Positions 1 to 6,028 of a stretch of DNA of 10,890 nucleotides are shown piece after piece. The DNA is taken from assembly GCF_001557115.1 (NCBI RefSeq), contig NZ_LSKQ01000019.1, positions 1 through 10,890 of the forward strand, read 5' to 3'. Within the stretch, counting starts at the first letter, position 1, and every line of letters begins with the position of its first letter. A model generated the notes under the pieces. That model was given only the letters and a program-made list of their open reading frames with translations. It did no database searches and was not told the DNA's origin. The stretch is from Erythrobacter sp. CCH5-A1 (GTDB taxonomy: Bacteria > Pseudomonadota > Alphaproteobacteria > Sphingomonadales > Sphingomonadaceae). Both the position numbers and the translations under genes were made by a program.

Positions 1-75
1 CCCCCGCCGCCGCCTGCCCCGCGCAAGCCTGCAAAATCATCGCCTTCCCCCGCCCAAGATGATTTGTTCGATTAG
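1..75 (+). CDS. xseA: C-terminal tail of a probable exodeoxyribonuclease VII large subunit (partial)
   Basis: The window opens inside a frame that reads a Pro/Ala/Lys/Ser-rich tail ending in QDDLFD and a TAG stop at 73-75. Only 24 residues are visible, so no domain can be scored. The call rests on two weak points. A short low-complexity linker ending in an acidic DLF-type tail is typical of XseA from sphingomonads, and DUF2093 genes commonly lie just downstream of xseA in alphaproteobacteria. If right, this is the end of the nuclease subunit that, with XseB, degrades single-stranded DNA. It could also be the end of any other protein with a Pro-rich tail, or chance reading of GC-rich DNA. The upstream sequence would settle it. 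Confidence 0.45.
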   Translation, partial: PPPPPAPRKPAKSSPSPAQDDLFD

Positions 76-92
76 CCACAGAGTGCTATCAT
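64..92 (+). promoter_or_regulatory. Candidate sigma-70-type promoter for the DUF2093 gene
   Basis: TTGTTC at 64-69 and TATCAT at 87-92 are separated by exactly 17 bases. The -10 matches the consensus at five of six positions and the -35 at three of six. The predicted start of transcription would fall around 98-100, on top of the ATG at 100, so a transcript made here would be nearly leaderless. The -35 lies inside the last codons of the upstream frame. Its left edge touches an 8-bp inverted repeat (AAATCATC at 34-41, GATGATTT at 58-65) that could be an operator. This is inferred from sequence only. Confidence 0.35.
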
Positions 93-99
93 TGGTGCC

Positions 100-303
100 A
101 TGCTGATGACTCCCGCCGACAAGGTCGCCAAGCTCTACTACGCTCCCTCCAGCTTCCGCGTGCTGCGGCCGGGGAGCCATGTGCTGTGCGCCGTCACGGG
201 AGAGGCGATCCCGCTCGCCGAACTGCGCTACTGGAGCGCCGAGCGGCAGGAGGCCTATGCCTCCCCCGAGATCGCGACGCGCCGCCTGCTCGGCCTCGTC
301 TGA
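100..303 (+). CDS. DUF2093 domain-containing protein
   Basis: This small protein of 67 residues matches the alphaproteobacterial DUF2093 family over its whole length. Conserved stretches are the PG-x-HVLCAVTGE segment (about residues 25-35) and LRYWSAERQEAYASPE (about 42-57). The family's molecular function is unknown. Its compact size and the Cys in CAVTG have suggested nothing firm. There is no signal peptide or membrane segment, so it is probably cytoplasmic. Two in-frame ATGs exist (100 and 106) and neither has a Shine-Dalgarno sequence. The first is kept because it preserves the usual family length. It starts 24 bases after the probable xseA stop and ends 12 bases before the next gene, so the three may share a transcript, with an additional local promoter possible. 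Confidence 0.85.
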   Translation: MLMTPADKVAKLYYAPSSFRVLRPGSHVLCAVTGEAIPLAELRYWSAERQEAYASPEIATRRLLGLV

Positions 304-315
304 CCCCCTGCCCCG

Positions 316-1356
316 ATGAAGGCCGAGGCCACCCGCGCGCGGCCTGCCTCCCGCACGCGCCGGCTGCGGCTCGTGCTGATCGCTGGAGTGGCGCTCGCGC
401 TGGCGCCGGGCACCTTCCTGCGCACCTCGATCGGCACCCGCGCCGATCCCGCCGTCGTGACCATTACCCCGCGTGCCGAAAAAGCCGGCGTGTCGGGCGA
501 GCTGAGCCTTACCGGCGTGTGGGAGCTGTCCTCGCCCCACGGCTGGTTCGGCGGCTTTTCCGCGCTTGCCCCAGGGCGCGGGCAGGCGCTGGTCGCGGGG
601 ACCGACCGGGGCTTCCTGCTCGACATCGACCTTGCCGGCCCTGCCCCGCGCGCGCAGCCCGGCAGCTACCGCTTCGTCGGGCTCATCAATCGCGGGCGCG
701 AGGAGAGCGTCGACCTCGAATCGCTCGCCCGCGATCCCGCCACCGGCACGCTCTGGGCGGGGTTCGAGGGAGACAACCAGGTGGTCCGTTTCGCCGCCGG
801 AGCGCCGCGCCGCGAACATATTCCCCCGTCAATGGAGGAGTGGCGCTACAACAGCGGGCCCGAAACCATGACGCGGCTCGCGGATGGCCGCTTTCTGGTC
901 ATCGCGGAGGGCGCGCAGCGGGACAATGACGCCCTGCACGAAGCCTTGCTGTTCGCGGGCGATCCGGTCGAAGGGATCAGGCCGCTCGCCTTCCGCTTTG
1001 CCCCGCCTGCGGGTTTCGACCCGGTCGACGCCAGCCAGCTGCCCGACGGGCGGGTGCTGATCCTGCTGCGCCGCGTGGCCTACACCATCCCCGCCGCCAG
1101 CTTCGACACCGCCATCGCCATTGCCGATCCGGCGGAGATTCGCGCGGGCACGACCTGGCGGGGGCGGGTGATCGAGCGGATGCAGGGCGGCATCTTCGCC
1201 GACAATTTCGAAGGGATCGCCTTCGTGCCCTCACCCGGCGATCCCGCGCGGGGGAGCATCTGGGTCGTCACCGACGACAACTTCTCGGTGTTCCAGCGCA
1301 GTCTGCTGATCAGATTCGATTGGCCGGGAGAGGCTCCGACCAAGCCCGCCCCATAA
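316..1356 (+). CDS. Exported phytase-like / esterase-like protein (PF13449 family)
   Basis: This 346-residue protein resembles the 'esterase-like activity of phytase' family, a beta-propeller-type fold. An Arg-rich N-terminus (TRRLRL at 14-19) followed by a hydrophobic segment (about 19-34) looks like a signal peptide or membrane anchor, possibly of the Tat type. Family-like stretches follow: GGFSALAPGRGQALVAGTDRGF (79-100, two pieces of one motif), VDLESLARDP with TLWAGFEGDN (132-154), DNFEGIAF (296-303) and WVVTDDNFSVFQRSLLIRFDW (about 316-336). It probably acts in the periplasm. The real substrate is not known, and the family name reflects distant phytase similarity rather than shown activity. 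It starts 12 bases after DUF2093 without a clear Shine-Dalgarno sequence, so it is probably co-transcribed, and it ends two bases before a strong terminator. Confidence 0.8.
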   Translation: MKAEATRARPASRTRRLRLVLIAGVALALAPGTFLRTSIGTRADPAVVTITPRAEKAGVSGELSLTGVWELSSPHGWFGGFSALAPGRGQALVAGTDRGFLLDIDLAGPAPRAQPGSYRFVGLINRGREESVDLESLARDPATGTLWAGFEGDNQVVRFAAGAPRREHIPPSMEEWRYNSGPETMTRLADGRFLVIAEGAQRDNDALHEALLFAGDPVEGIRPLAFRFAPPAGFDPVDASQLPDGRVLILLRRVAYTIPAASFDTAIAIADPAEIRAGTTWRGRVIERMQGGIFADNFEGIAFVPSPGDPARGSIWVVTDDNFSVFQRSLLIRFDWPGEAPTKPAP

Positions 1357-1357
1357 C

Positions 1358-1390
1358 AAAAAAGCGCCCGGTCCTGCCCGGGCGCTTTTT
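1358..1390. terminator. Bidirectional intrinsic terminator
   Basis: GCGCCCGG (1364-1371) pairs perfectly with CCGGGCGC (1378-1385) around a six-base loop. The stem is flanked by AAAAAA on the left and TTTTT on the right. It therefore forms a hairpin with a U-tract in both directions, ending the phytase-like gene on the plus strand and rpmB on the minus strand, whose stop codon is 30 bases away. Confidence 0.93.
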
Positions 1391-1420
1391 CGATTCGCCT
1401 GTCGCGATGGACGGCGGGAA

Positions 1421-1708
1421 TTACGCGGCGTTCTGCGCCTTCAGCAGCTCGCGCTTGACCTTCTGCGCGTTGGCCGAGAGCTTCTCGTCGCTGGTCTTGA
1501 GCAGCCAGTTGTCGAGGCCCCCGTTGTGCTCGACCGAGCGCAGACCGTGGGTCGAGACGCGGAACTTGAAGCTGCGCTCGAGCTTTTCGCTCATCAGCGT
1601 CACGTTCTGCAGGTTGGGCAGGAACACGCGCTTGGTCTTGTTGTTGGCGTGGCTCACATTGTGGCCGACCTGGCGGCCCTTGCCGGTCAGTTCGCAGATG
1701 CGCGACAT
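1421..1708 (-). CDS. rpmB: 50S ribosomal protein L28
   Basis: The 95-residue product begins [20 protein letters not shown] and contains the Asn/Lys/Arg-rich ANNKTKR and FLPNLQ segments and [14 protein letters not shown], all characteristic of bacterial L28 in the longer alphaproteobacterial version. L28 binds 23S rRNA and helps assembly of the large subunit. The frame remains open far upstream (into the region opposite tadA), but the ATG at 1708 is clearly the start. It gives the family N-terminus and is preceded by GAGAAGAGA about 8 bases away. The CxxC-type zinc motifs of some L28 proteins are absent; only one Cys (residue 5) is present. The gene stands alone between a terminator and a divergent operon. 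Confidence 0.97.
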   Translation of the reverse strand: MSRICELTGKGRQVGHNVSHANNKTKRVFLPNLQNVTLMSEKLERSFKFRVSTHGLRSVEHNGGLDNWLLKTSDEKLSANAQKVKRELLKAQNAA

Positions 1709-1754
1709 GGTGTGTCTCTTCTCGTAAAAATCGGTTCTAGCCGGGAAAGCGGCG

Positions 1755-1783
1755 CGCATAACGGGGCGAGGCCGAATCGTCAA
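1755..1783 (-). promoter_or_regulatory. Candidate promoter for rpmB
   Basis: On the minus strand TTGACG (1783-1778) and TATGCG (1760-1755) are spaced by 17 bases. The -35 differs from consensus at one position; the -10 keeps the important TAT. Transcription would start near 1748, giving a leader of about 40 bases that carries the GAGAAGAGA ribosome-binding site. I saw no convincing plus-strand promoter for the divergent lipoprotein gene in the rest of this 204-base intergenic region. Confidence 0.45.
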
Positions 1784-1912
1784 GCCGATTGCGCCTGCCG
1801 CCGCCGCGCGCTTTGATGTGGCTAATCCATGTAATGGCTGCAAAGCCTTGTGTCGCCTGCATTCGCGTCCCCGGCCTGCCCAAGCGGCGAGGCCCATAGG
1901 AGACGAACGACC

Positions 1913-2155
1913 ATGAAGCGCATCATCATCACCACCCTCATCGCCCCCTTGGCAATCGGCCTTGCAGCGTGCGATGTCGACCAGACCAAGGAAGCCGAAC
2001 TGCCCGAGGTCGAGGTCAAGGGCGGCCAGATGCCCGAATACGACGTCGAGCCCGCCGAGGTCGAGGTCGGCACAGAGAAGAAGACGATCGAGGTCCCCAC
2101 TGTCGATATCAAACAGCCCGATGCCGAAGGGACGCCCGCGACCGGCGACGAATAA
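1913..2155 (+). CDS. Small acidic lipoprotein of unknown function
   Basis: The product has 80 residues. It begins [16 protein letters not shown] and ends its signal in a lipobox LAAC, with Cys20 as the expected lipidation site, so the mature protein should be about 61 residues anchored in the inner or outer membrane. The mature part is strongly acidic, Val/Pro/Glu-rich and repetitive: PEVEV (33-37), then [12 protein letters not shown], then IEVPTVDI. It looks like irregular repeats of an E/P-x-V-E/D-V unit and is probably extended or disordered. There is no enzyme motif. An in-frame ATG at 1850 would add 21 residues before the signal peptide. The ATG at 1913 is preferred because AGGAGA lies 9 bases before it and it gives a clean lipoprotein signal. 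It is followed 21 bases later by tadA, probably in the same operon. Confidence 0.8.
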   Translation: MKRIIITTLIAPLAIGLAACDVDQTKEAELPEVEVKGGQMPEYDVEPAEVEVGTEKKTIEVPTVDIKQPDAEGTPATGDE

Positions 2156-2176
2156 GCGCGTGAGGGCGCGCGGAGC

Positions 2177-2632
2177 ATGAGCGCGGATGCGTTCCGCAGC
2201 TTCATGCCCCGCGCGCTCGCTCTTGCCCGCGATGCCGCGGCCGCGGGCGAGGTGCCGATCGGCGCGGTGGTGGTGAAGGACGGCACCGTCATCGCCGAGG
2301 CGCACAATTCCCCCCGCGCCGATCACGATCCCACCGCCCACGCCGAAATCCTCGCCATCCGCCGCGCGGCGCGGATGCTGGGCGATGAACGGCTGACCGG
2401 CTGCGAGCTGTGGGTGACGCTCGAGCCCTGCGCGATGTGCGCGGGCGCCATCGCCCACGCCCGGATCGCGCGGCTCTACTACGCGGCGAGCGACCCCAAG
2501 GGCGGCGCGGTCGAGCACGGGGCGCGGGTGTTCGACCAGCCCCAGTGCCTCCACCGCCCGGAAGTCTACTCCGGCATCGGCGAGGCCGAGGCGGCGGAAT
2601 TGCTCAAAGGGTTTTTCCGCGAACGGCGTTGA
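2177..2632 (+). CDS. tadA: tRNA-specific adenosine deaminase TadA
   Basis: This 151-residue cytidine-deaminase-fold enzyme converts adenosine 34 to inosine in the anticodon of tRNA-Arg(ACG), which allows wobble decoding of CGN codons, and is normally essential. The visible signature is complete. HAE (55-57) provides a zinc ligand and the catalytic glutamate, and PCAMC (84-88) provides the two cysteine ligands. [10 protein letters not shown] (24-33) is the N-terminal core, and [10 protein letters not shown] (106-115) the substrate-side loop typical of TadA. Length is normal for the family and there is no sign of damage. It lies between the small lipoprotein gene (21 bases upstream) and the hydrolase gene (6 bases downstream). 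A GAGGG 10 bases before the ATG can serve as ribosome-binding site. Confidence 0.96.
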   Translation: MSADAFRSFMPRALALARDAAAAGEVPIGAVVVKDGTVIAEAHNSPRADHDPTAHAEILAIRRAARMLGDERLTGCELWVTLEPCAMCAGAIAHARIARLYYAASDPKGGAVEHGARVFDQPQCLHRPEVYSGIGEAEAAELLKGFFRERR

Positions 2633-2638
2633 GCGAGC

Positions 2639-3631
2639 ATGACGCGCAAATTCGCATTCGCAACCAGTGCTGCAATCGCCCTGATGGTGGCGGCGTGCGG
2701 CGGCGGGGATGGCGGCAGCCCGCCGACCCCGACACCCAGCCCGACGCCGACCCCCACTCCCTCGCCGTCACCCTCGCCCACGCCCTCACCAACGCCCGTG
2801 GGCGTCGTGCAGACCACCAACATCACCTATGGCAGCGGCGCGGTGGCGGGGGGCAGCAAGACCCTCCAGCTCGACATCTACCGCCCCGATGCGCCCTGCA
2901 CCGCCCCGCGCCCGACCGTGCTCTATGTCCACGGCGGCGGGTTCGTCGGTGGCAGCCGGCGCGGGGGGAATGTCGATGCGATCGCGCAGGCGCTGGCGGC
3001 GCGGGGGATCAACCTCGTCTCGATCTCCTATCGTCTGCAAGGCGACAACCCGGTGATCGGGACCGAATTCGCGCAGTTCGAGCGCGATTTCCAGGCGCTC
3101 AATACTACCGAGCCGCCCGCCCGCGTGACCGCCTTCACTGCCGCAGTCGAAGACGCCACCCGGGCGCTGCGCTGGGCCGAGGCCAATGCCGCGACCTATT
3201 GTGTCGACCCGCAGCGCTTTGGAGTGTGGGGCGGATCGGCCGGCGCCTTTACGGTGATGCATGTCGCCTACAGCCTTGATGAATACGCAATCACGCGGCC
3301 CCCTGTGCGGGTGGCGGTCGACTATTGGGGCGGGCATTTCCGCGTCGCCGATATGGAAGCGGGCGAGCCGCCGCTGTTCGTCATGCACGGCACGGCCGAC
3401 AGCACCGTGCCCTACCTGCGCGCGGTCGAACTCACTAATCAGGCGCAGCGCGTAGGGGTGCCCTACACGCTCTATGCGATTATCGGCGGCGAGCACGATT
3501 TCAACGGCAGCGGCTTCTTCGTGCTGACGGTCGACGGGCAATCGATCGCCGACAGGACCGCGAATTTCATCGACGCGCATATGCGCGCTGGCGGCATGCC
3601 GGTCTACGAGCGGCGGGATATTCCGCGCTGA
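2639..3631 (+). CDS. Lipoprotein alpha/beta hydrolase (carboxylesterase-like)
   Basis: The protein has 330 residues. The signal ends in VAAC, with Cys20 as the lipidation site. It is followed by a Gly-rich piece and a Pro/Thr/Ser stalk (27-53), which should hold the enzyme away from the membrane. The catalytic domain (about 56-317) has HGGG (98-101) as oxyanion-hole motif, the nucleophile elbow GGSAG (198-202, Ser200), GTADSTVP with Asp254, and GEHDF with His286, making a plausible Ser-Asp-His triad. This is the esterase/lipase-like branch (BD-FAE / HSL type) of the superfamily. The substrate is unknown; short-chain or polysaccharide-bound esters are possible. Cys87 and Cys188 could form a disulfide. 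It begins 6 bases after the tadA stop with only a weak ribosome-binding site, so translational coupling is likely. It ends convergently, 10 bases from the VOC gene. Confidence 0.85.
   Translation: MTRKFAFATSAAIALMVAACGGGDGGSPPTPTPSPTPTPTPSPSPSPTPSPTPVGVVQTTNITYGSGAVAGGSKTLQLDIYRPDAPCTAPRPTVLYVHGGGFVGGSRRGGNVDAIAQALAARGINLVSISYRLQGDNPVIGTEFAQFERDFQALNTTEPPARVTAFTAAVEDATRALRWAEANAATYCVDPQRFGVWGGSAGAFTVMHVAYSLDEYAITRPPVRVAVDYWGGHFRVADMEAGEPPLFVMHGTADSTVPYLRAVELTNQAQRVGVPYTLYAIIGGEHDFNGSGFFVLTVDGQSIADRTANFIDAHMRAGGMPVYERRDIPR
2717..2797 (+). repeat. Low-complexity Pro/Thr/Ser-coding repeat in the hydrolase
   Basis: These bases are irregular repeats of CCSACN-type hexamers coding alternating PT and PS dipeptides (residues 27-53 of the hydrolase). 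They form a flexible linker after the lipidated N-terminus. Such tracts can change length by replication slippage in steps of 6 bases without breaking the frame. Confidence 0.8.
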
Positions 3632-3641
3632 GCCGCGTGTT

Positions 3642-4028
3642 TCAATCGACCGGCGGGACGCCCGGCGGATAGTAGCTGATCTCGACCCGCAGCCCGTCTG
3701 GATCGGGCACGAAGAGCGCGGTGATGCCGGGCTCGAAGTGCTGGAGCCGCGCCTCGATCCCTGCCTCTTCCAGCTCCGCAGCCAGCGCCTCGACCGCCGC
3801 GGCGCTGGGGGCGGAAAAGCCGAAATGGTTGAGGCCGGGGGCGTAGCGGCCGTATTCGCCCGTGCCTTCCCTGGCCTTTGCGAATTGTATGTGAAGCCCG
3901 CCCCCGTTCGCCCAGATGCCGCGCTTCTTCTGCGCGAACCCGATGCGCGGCAGCAGAAAGCCGTAGAAGTTGGTCGCCGCCTCCGGATCGCGCGAGAGGA
4001 TGGTGAGGTGGTCGAGAGCGTAGGTCAT
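3642..4028 (-). CDS. VOC (glyoxalase/bleomycin resistance/dioxygenase) family protein
   Basis: The 128-residue product has the two beta-alpha-beta-beta-beta modules of the vicinal oxygen chelate superfamily. Module one begins LDHLTILSRDPEAATNFYG and ends with LHIQFA; module two begins LNHFGFSAP and ends with FVPDPDGLRVEISYYP. Candidate metal ligands are His7, His46, His68 and Glu116. The PDPDG-LRVEI ending is very typical. The reaction is not predictable from sequence: members include glyoxalase I, dioxygenases, epimerases and antibiotic-binding proteins. No Shine-Dalgarno sequence is evident before the ATG at 4028. The gene lies 29 bases after the restored stop of the RNase T2 gene and is probably the last gene of the nadC run. 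It would also be overlapped by the unshifted RNase T2 frame. Confidence 0.88.
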   Translation of the reverse strand: MTYALDHLTILSRDPEAATNFYGFLLPRIGFAQKKRGIWANGGGLHIQFAKAREGTGEYGRYAPGLNHFGFSAPSAAAVEALAAELEEAGIEARLQHFEPGITALFVPDPDGLRVEISYYPPGVPPVD

Positions 4029-4057
4029 GGAAGCGAAATAGGATCGCGTAGCATCCG

Positions 4058-4767
4058 CTACAACCCTCGCCAGATCTTCGCCGCCGCGCTGTCCTTCGCC
4101 CCGCGGCGCGAGCCGGTGCAAGGCGCGGGGCGGAAGCGTTTGGGTAGCACAGGCGGATTTCCTCGAGCCACCCGCGCGGGTTGAGGTGGACGCCCACCGC
4201 GCTCTCGGTCCACCCGGGGTTGGCATCGACGAAGGCCGCGCGGATGCGGCCGGCGGTGAGGCCCTCCTCGCGCGCGATGCGGTCGTAATCGGGCAAGCGC
4301 AGGCCTTCGAAGAGGATGCGGGTGACCTTCAGATAGGCGGCCGGATCGGGGACCATGCAGCTGCCGTGCTTGGCCCATTGCCGCGCGACGAGGCGTTCCG
4401 CGGGCATCATGTACATCGCCCCGCGCACCTGCGCCGGGGTGAGCGCTTTCCTCGCCCCGCACCATTGCGGATAGCCCTTGGCGCCCTCGGGCCAGAGGCC
4501 GTGGACGACGAGACCGAAGCTGCCGTTCCTCCCGCCGCATTGCATGGCTTGCGAGCGGTCGTCGGCGCGGGTGCGGCAGAACTCGGGGCTCCAGCTCAAG
4601 GCGAGGGTGTAGCCGGTGACGGGCATCGCGCGCGCCGGGCCGTCGGGATTGACGCGCGGGACAGCGGCGACCTCGGGCACGCGGCACTGATAGGCCTGCG
4701 CGCTCGCGAGCGAGGGCAGGACCAACGCGACGGCGGCGAGGAGGCTATTCGAACACCGCAGGGCCAT
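4058..4767 (-). CDS. Secreted ribonuclease T2, frame broken near the C-terminus
   Basis: This is an RNase T2 (RNase I-like) endoribonuclease with signal peptide (about 1-23, cleavage near ASA), exported to the periplasm. Active-site block one is HGLWPEG with His89; block two is QWAKHGSC with His134. The Glu usual four residues before the second His is Gln130. Cysteines at 64, 77, 103, 137 and 207 suit the disulfide-rich fold. From the ATG, the frame runs correctly to LEEIRLCYP (codon 209), but then reads unrelated sequence through the whole VOC gene to 3604 (387 residues). In the -1 frame the continuation RFRPAPC...KIWRGL ends at TAG 4058-4060 and gives a family-like tail, a partner for Cys207 (Cys217) and a normal size of 236 residues. 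Either a C is missing from a C-run (mutation or error) or the ribosome shifts. The ATG at 4767 has GAGGAGG directly against it, which is unusually close. Confidence 0.82.
4097..4144 (-). promoter_or_regulatory. Possible -1 programmed frameshift site: slippery heptamer and stem-loop
   Basis: On the minus strand C CCA AAC (4144-4138) lies exactly in the phase required for X XXY YYZ slippage: codons 209 and 210 of the RNase T2 frame are CCA and AAC. After a five-base spacer (4137-4133), CGCCCCGCG (4132-4124) pairs perfectly with CGCGGGGCG (4105-4097) around an 18-base loop. The stem can be extended by three pairs past a mismatch, although these use spacer bases. Slippage would replace a frame with no family resemblance by the family-like C-terminus. 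The same bases are also explained by loss of one C from CCCC. GC-rich stems are common in this genome, so function is unproven. Confidence 0.35.
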
Positions 4768-5158
4768 CCTCCTCGGCAGGTTTGCGCGCGAACCAGCGGT
4801 GGGCGGCGGGCGTGAGCAGGCTCGCCATCGCCGCCGCGACCAGCACCGCACCCGCCAGCGCGGCGGGATCGAGAAAGGCCAGCCGCAGCGCGCCGAAGCC
4901 CAGCACCAGCCAGCGCGCGAAAGGCGCGGCGAAGAGGTAGATCCACACCAGCGGGATCAGCGCGATGGTGAATTCCGCCGAAAGCGTGACGATGGTCCAG
5001 TCGCGGTTCCACGCGAACCATGGTGCGTGCGCCGCGAACACCGCCTCCGACAGCGCGAGATCGCCAAGCCCGCGCACCAGCCGCATCACCGCGGCCGCAA
5101 GGAAGGCGGCGGCGAAGACGCGGATCGCCAGCGGTCGCGGCCCCCGGGCGAGCCTCAC
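4745..5158 (-). CDS. Small integral membrane protein of unknown function
   Basis: The frame gives 137 residues from a GTG at 5158 whose last two bases form the TGA of nadC (GTGA, four-base overlap), which suggests translational coupling. Hydrophobic segments lie at about 11-27, 65-80, 82-97 and 100-118, so three or four membrane helices are likely. A short basic and acidic tail (RWFARKPAEEDGP) follows. No known domain is recognised. The region AWNRDWTIVTLSAEF (49-63) is a Trp-rich loop between helices one and two. An ATG at codon 25 is a possible shorter start but would lose the first helix. Its stop codon overlaps the start of the RNase T2 gene by 23 bases. It is in the same run as nadC, but nothing in the sequence links it to NAD metabolism. 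Confidence 0.72.
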   Translation of the reverse strand: MRLARGPRPLAIRVFAAAFLAAAVMRLVRGLGDLALSEAVFAAHAPWFAWNRDWTIVTLSAEFTIALIPLVWIYLFAAPFARWLVLGFGALRLAFLDPAALAGAVLVAAAMASLLTPAAHRWFARKPAEEDGPAVFE

Positions 5159-6024
5159 AGCGGCTTGAAATCCAGCCCGATATCGGCGGCGGGCGCGCTC
5201 TGGGTCAGCCGCCCGACCGAGATGAAGTCGACCCCGCTCGCCGCTTTCGCCGCGATGGTCTGGAGGTTGACGCCCCCGCTCGCCTCGGTGGGCACGCGGC
5301 CAGCGACGATCGCCACGGCCTCGGCGAGGGTCACGGGGTCCATGTTGTCGAGCAGCAGGTGATGCGCGCCTGCCTCCAATGCGGGTTCGATCTGGTCGAG
5401 GCGGTCGACCTCGCAGATGATCCTTGCGACCCCCGCCTCGCGCGCGCGGCGCACCGCTTCGCCGACGCTCCCGGCGACCGCGACGTGGTTGTCCTTGATC
5501 ATCGCCGCGTCCCACAGCCCCATCCGGTGGTTCTGCGCACCCCCTTGGCGGGTGGCGTATTTCTCGAGGAAGCGGAGGCCCGGGATGGTCTTGCGGGTAT
5601 CGAGCAGGGTGCAGGTCGCGCTGCCCTCGCGCATCGCGTCGACATAGGCGCGGGTCAGGGTGGCGATGCCCGAGAGGTGCTGGACGATGTTGAGCGCGCT
5701 GCGTTCGGCGGTCAGCAAGGCGCGTGCGCTGCCCTCGATGCGCATGAGATCGGTGCCCGCAGCCACGGCGTCGCCGTCCGCGACCAGCGGCTCAATTTGG
5801 CACTCGGGATCGAGATGCCGGAAGAACGCCTCGGCGAGCGGCAACCCCGCTACGACGATCGCGTCGCGGCTGTCCATGACGCCGGTGAAGCGCGCCTCGG
5901 CGGGGATGACGCTTTCGCTCGTCACATCCCGCCCACCGCCGGGGAGGCCCTCGCCGAGGTCCTCCGCCAGTGTGGCGCGGATAAAGGTAGCGAGGTCGAA
6001 GCCGGGGAGGGAGAATTCGGGCAC
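5155..6024 (-). CDS. nadC: Nicotinate-nucleotide pyrophosphorylase (quinolinate phosphoribosyltransferase)
   Basis: The product converts quinolinate and PRPP to nicotinate mononucleotide, CO2 and pyrophosphate, the third step of de novo NAD synthesis, in the cytoplasm. Motifs are clear: EDLGEG-x5-RDVTSE near the N-terminus, LNIVQHLSGIAT, the substrate-binding TRKTIPGLR, then GGAQNHRMGLWDAAMIKDNH, LLLDNM, and EASGGVN, with a C-terminal DFISVGRLTQSAPAADIGLDF. Length (289 residues) is normal. No ATG is available. A GTG at 6024 is preferred, with AAGGA seven bases before it; a TTG at 6027 would add one residue at four bases spacing. It heads the minus-strand run that continues into the membrane protein, RNase T2 and VOC genes. 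nadA and nadB are not in the window. Confidence 0.95.
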   Translation of the reverse strand: MPEFSLPGFDLATFIRATLAEDLGEGLPGGGRDVTSESVIPAEARFTGVMDSRDAIVVAGLPLAEAFFRHLDPECQIEPLVADGDAVAAGTDLMRIEGSARALLTAERSALNIVQHLSGIATLTRAYVDAMREGSATCTLLDTRKTIPGLRFLEKYATRQGGAQNHRMGLWDAAMIKDNHVAVAGSVGEAVRRAREAGVARIICEVDRLDQIEPALEAGAHHLLLDNMDPVTLAEAVAIVAGRVPTEASGGVNLQTIAAKAASGVDFISVGRLTQSAPAADIGLDFKPL

Positions 6025-6028
6025 CAAT

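Noticed and set aside
37..819. 260-codon minus-strand frame opposite DUF2093 and the phytase-like gene
   Set aside because: Low-complexity, unlike any family, and antisense to two recognised plus-strand genes.
1421..2554. Long minus-strand open frame extending rpmB upstream, opposite tadA and the lipoprotein gene
   Set aside because: Only the last 95 codons are L28. The rest is antisense to well-supported genes and has the Arg/Ala/Gly-rich composition of a GC-driven shadow frame; the rpmB start has its own ribosome-binding site.
2717..2797. CCSACN-type tract considered as a minisatellite or CRISPR-like repeat
   Set aside because: Units are short, irregular and in frame with a Pro/Thr/Ser linker; there are no spacers and no conserved direct repeat.
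3632..3641. Search for a terminator between the convergent hydrolase and VOC genes
   Set aside because: Only 10 bases separate the two stops and no hairpin with a U-tract was seen there, so the transcripts may overlap.
3604..4057. Reading the unshifted RNase T2 frame as a genuine fusion domain
   Set aside because: The extra about 150 residues are an out-of-frame reading of the VOC gene, Arg/Ala-rich and without family resemblance.
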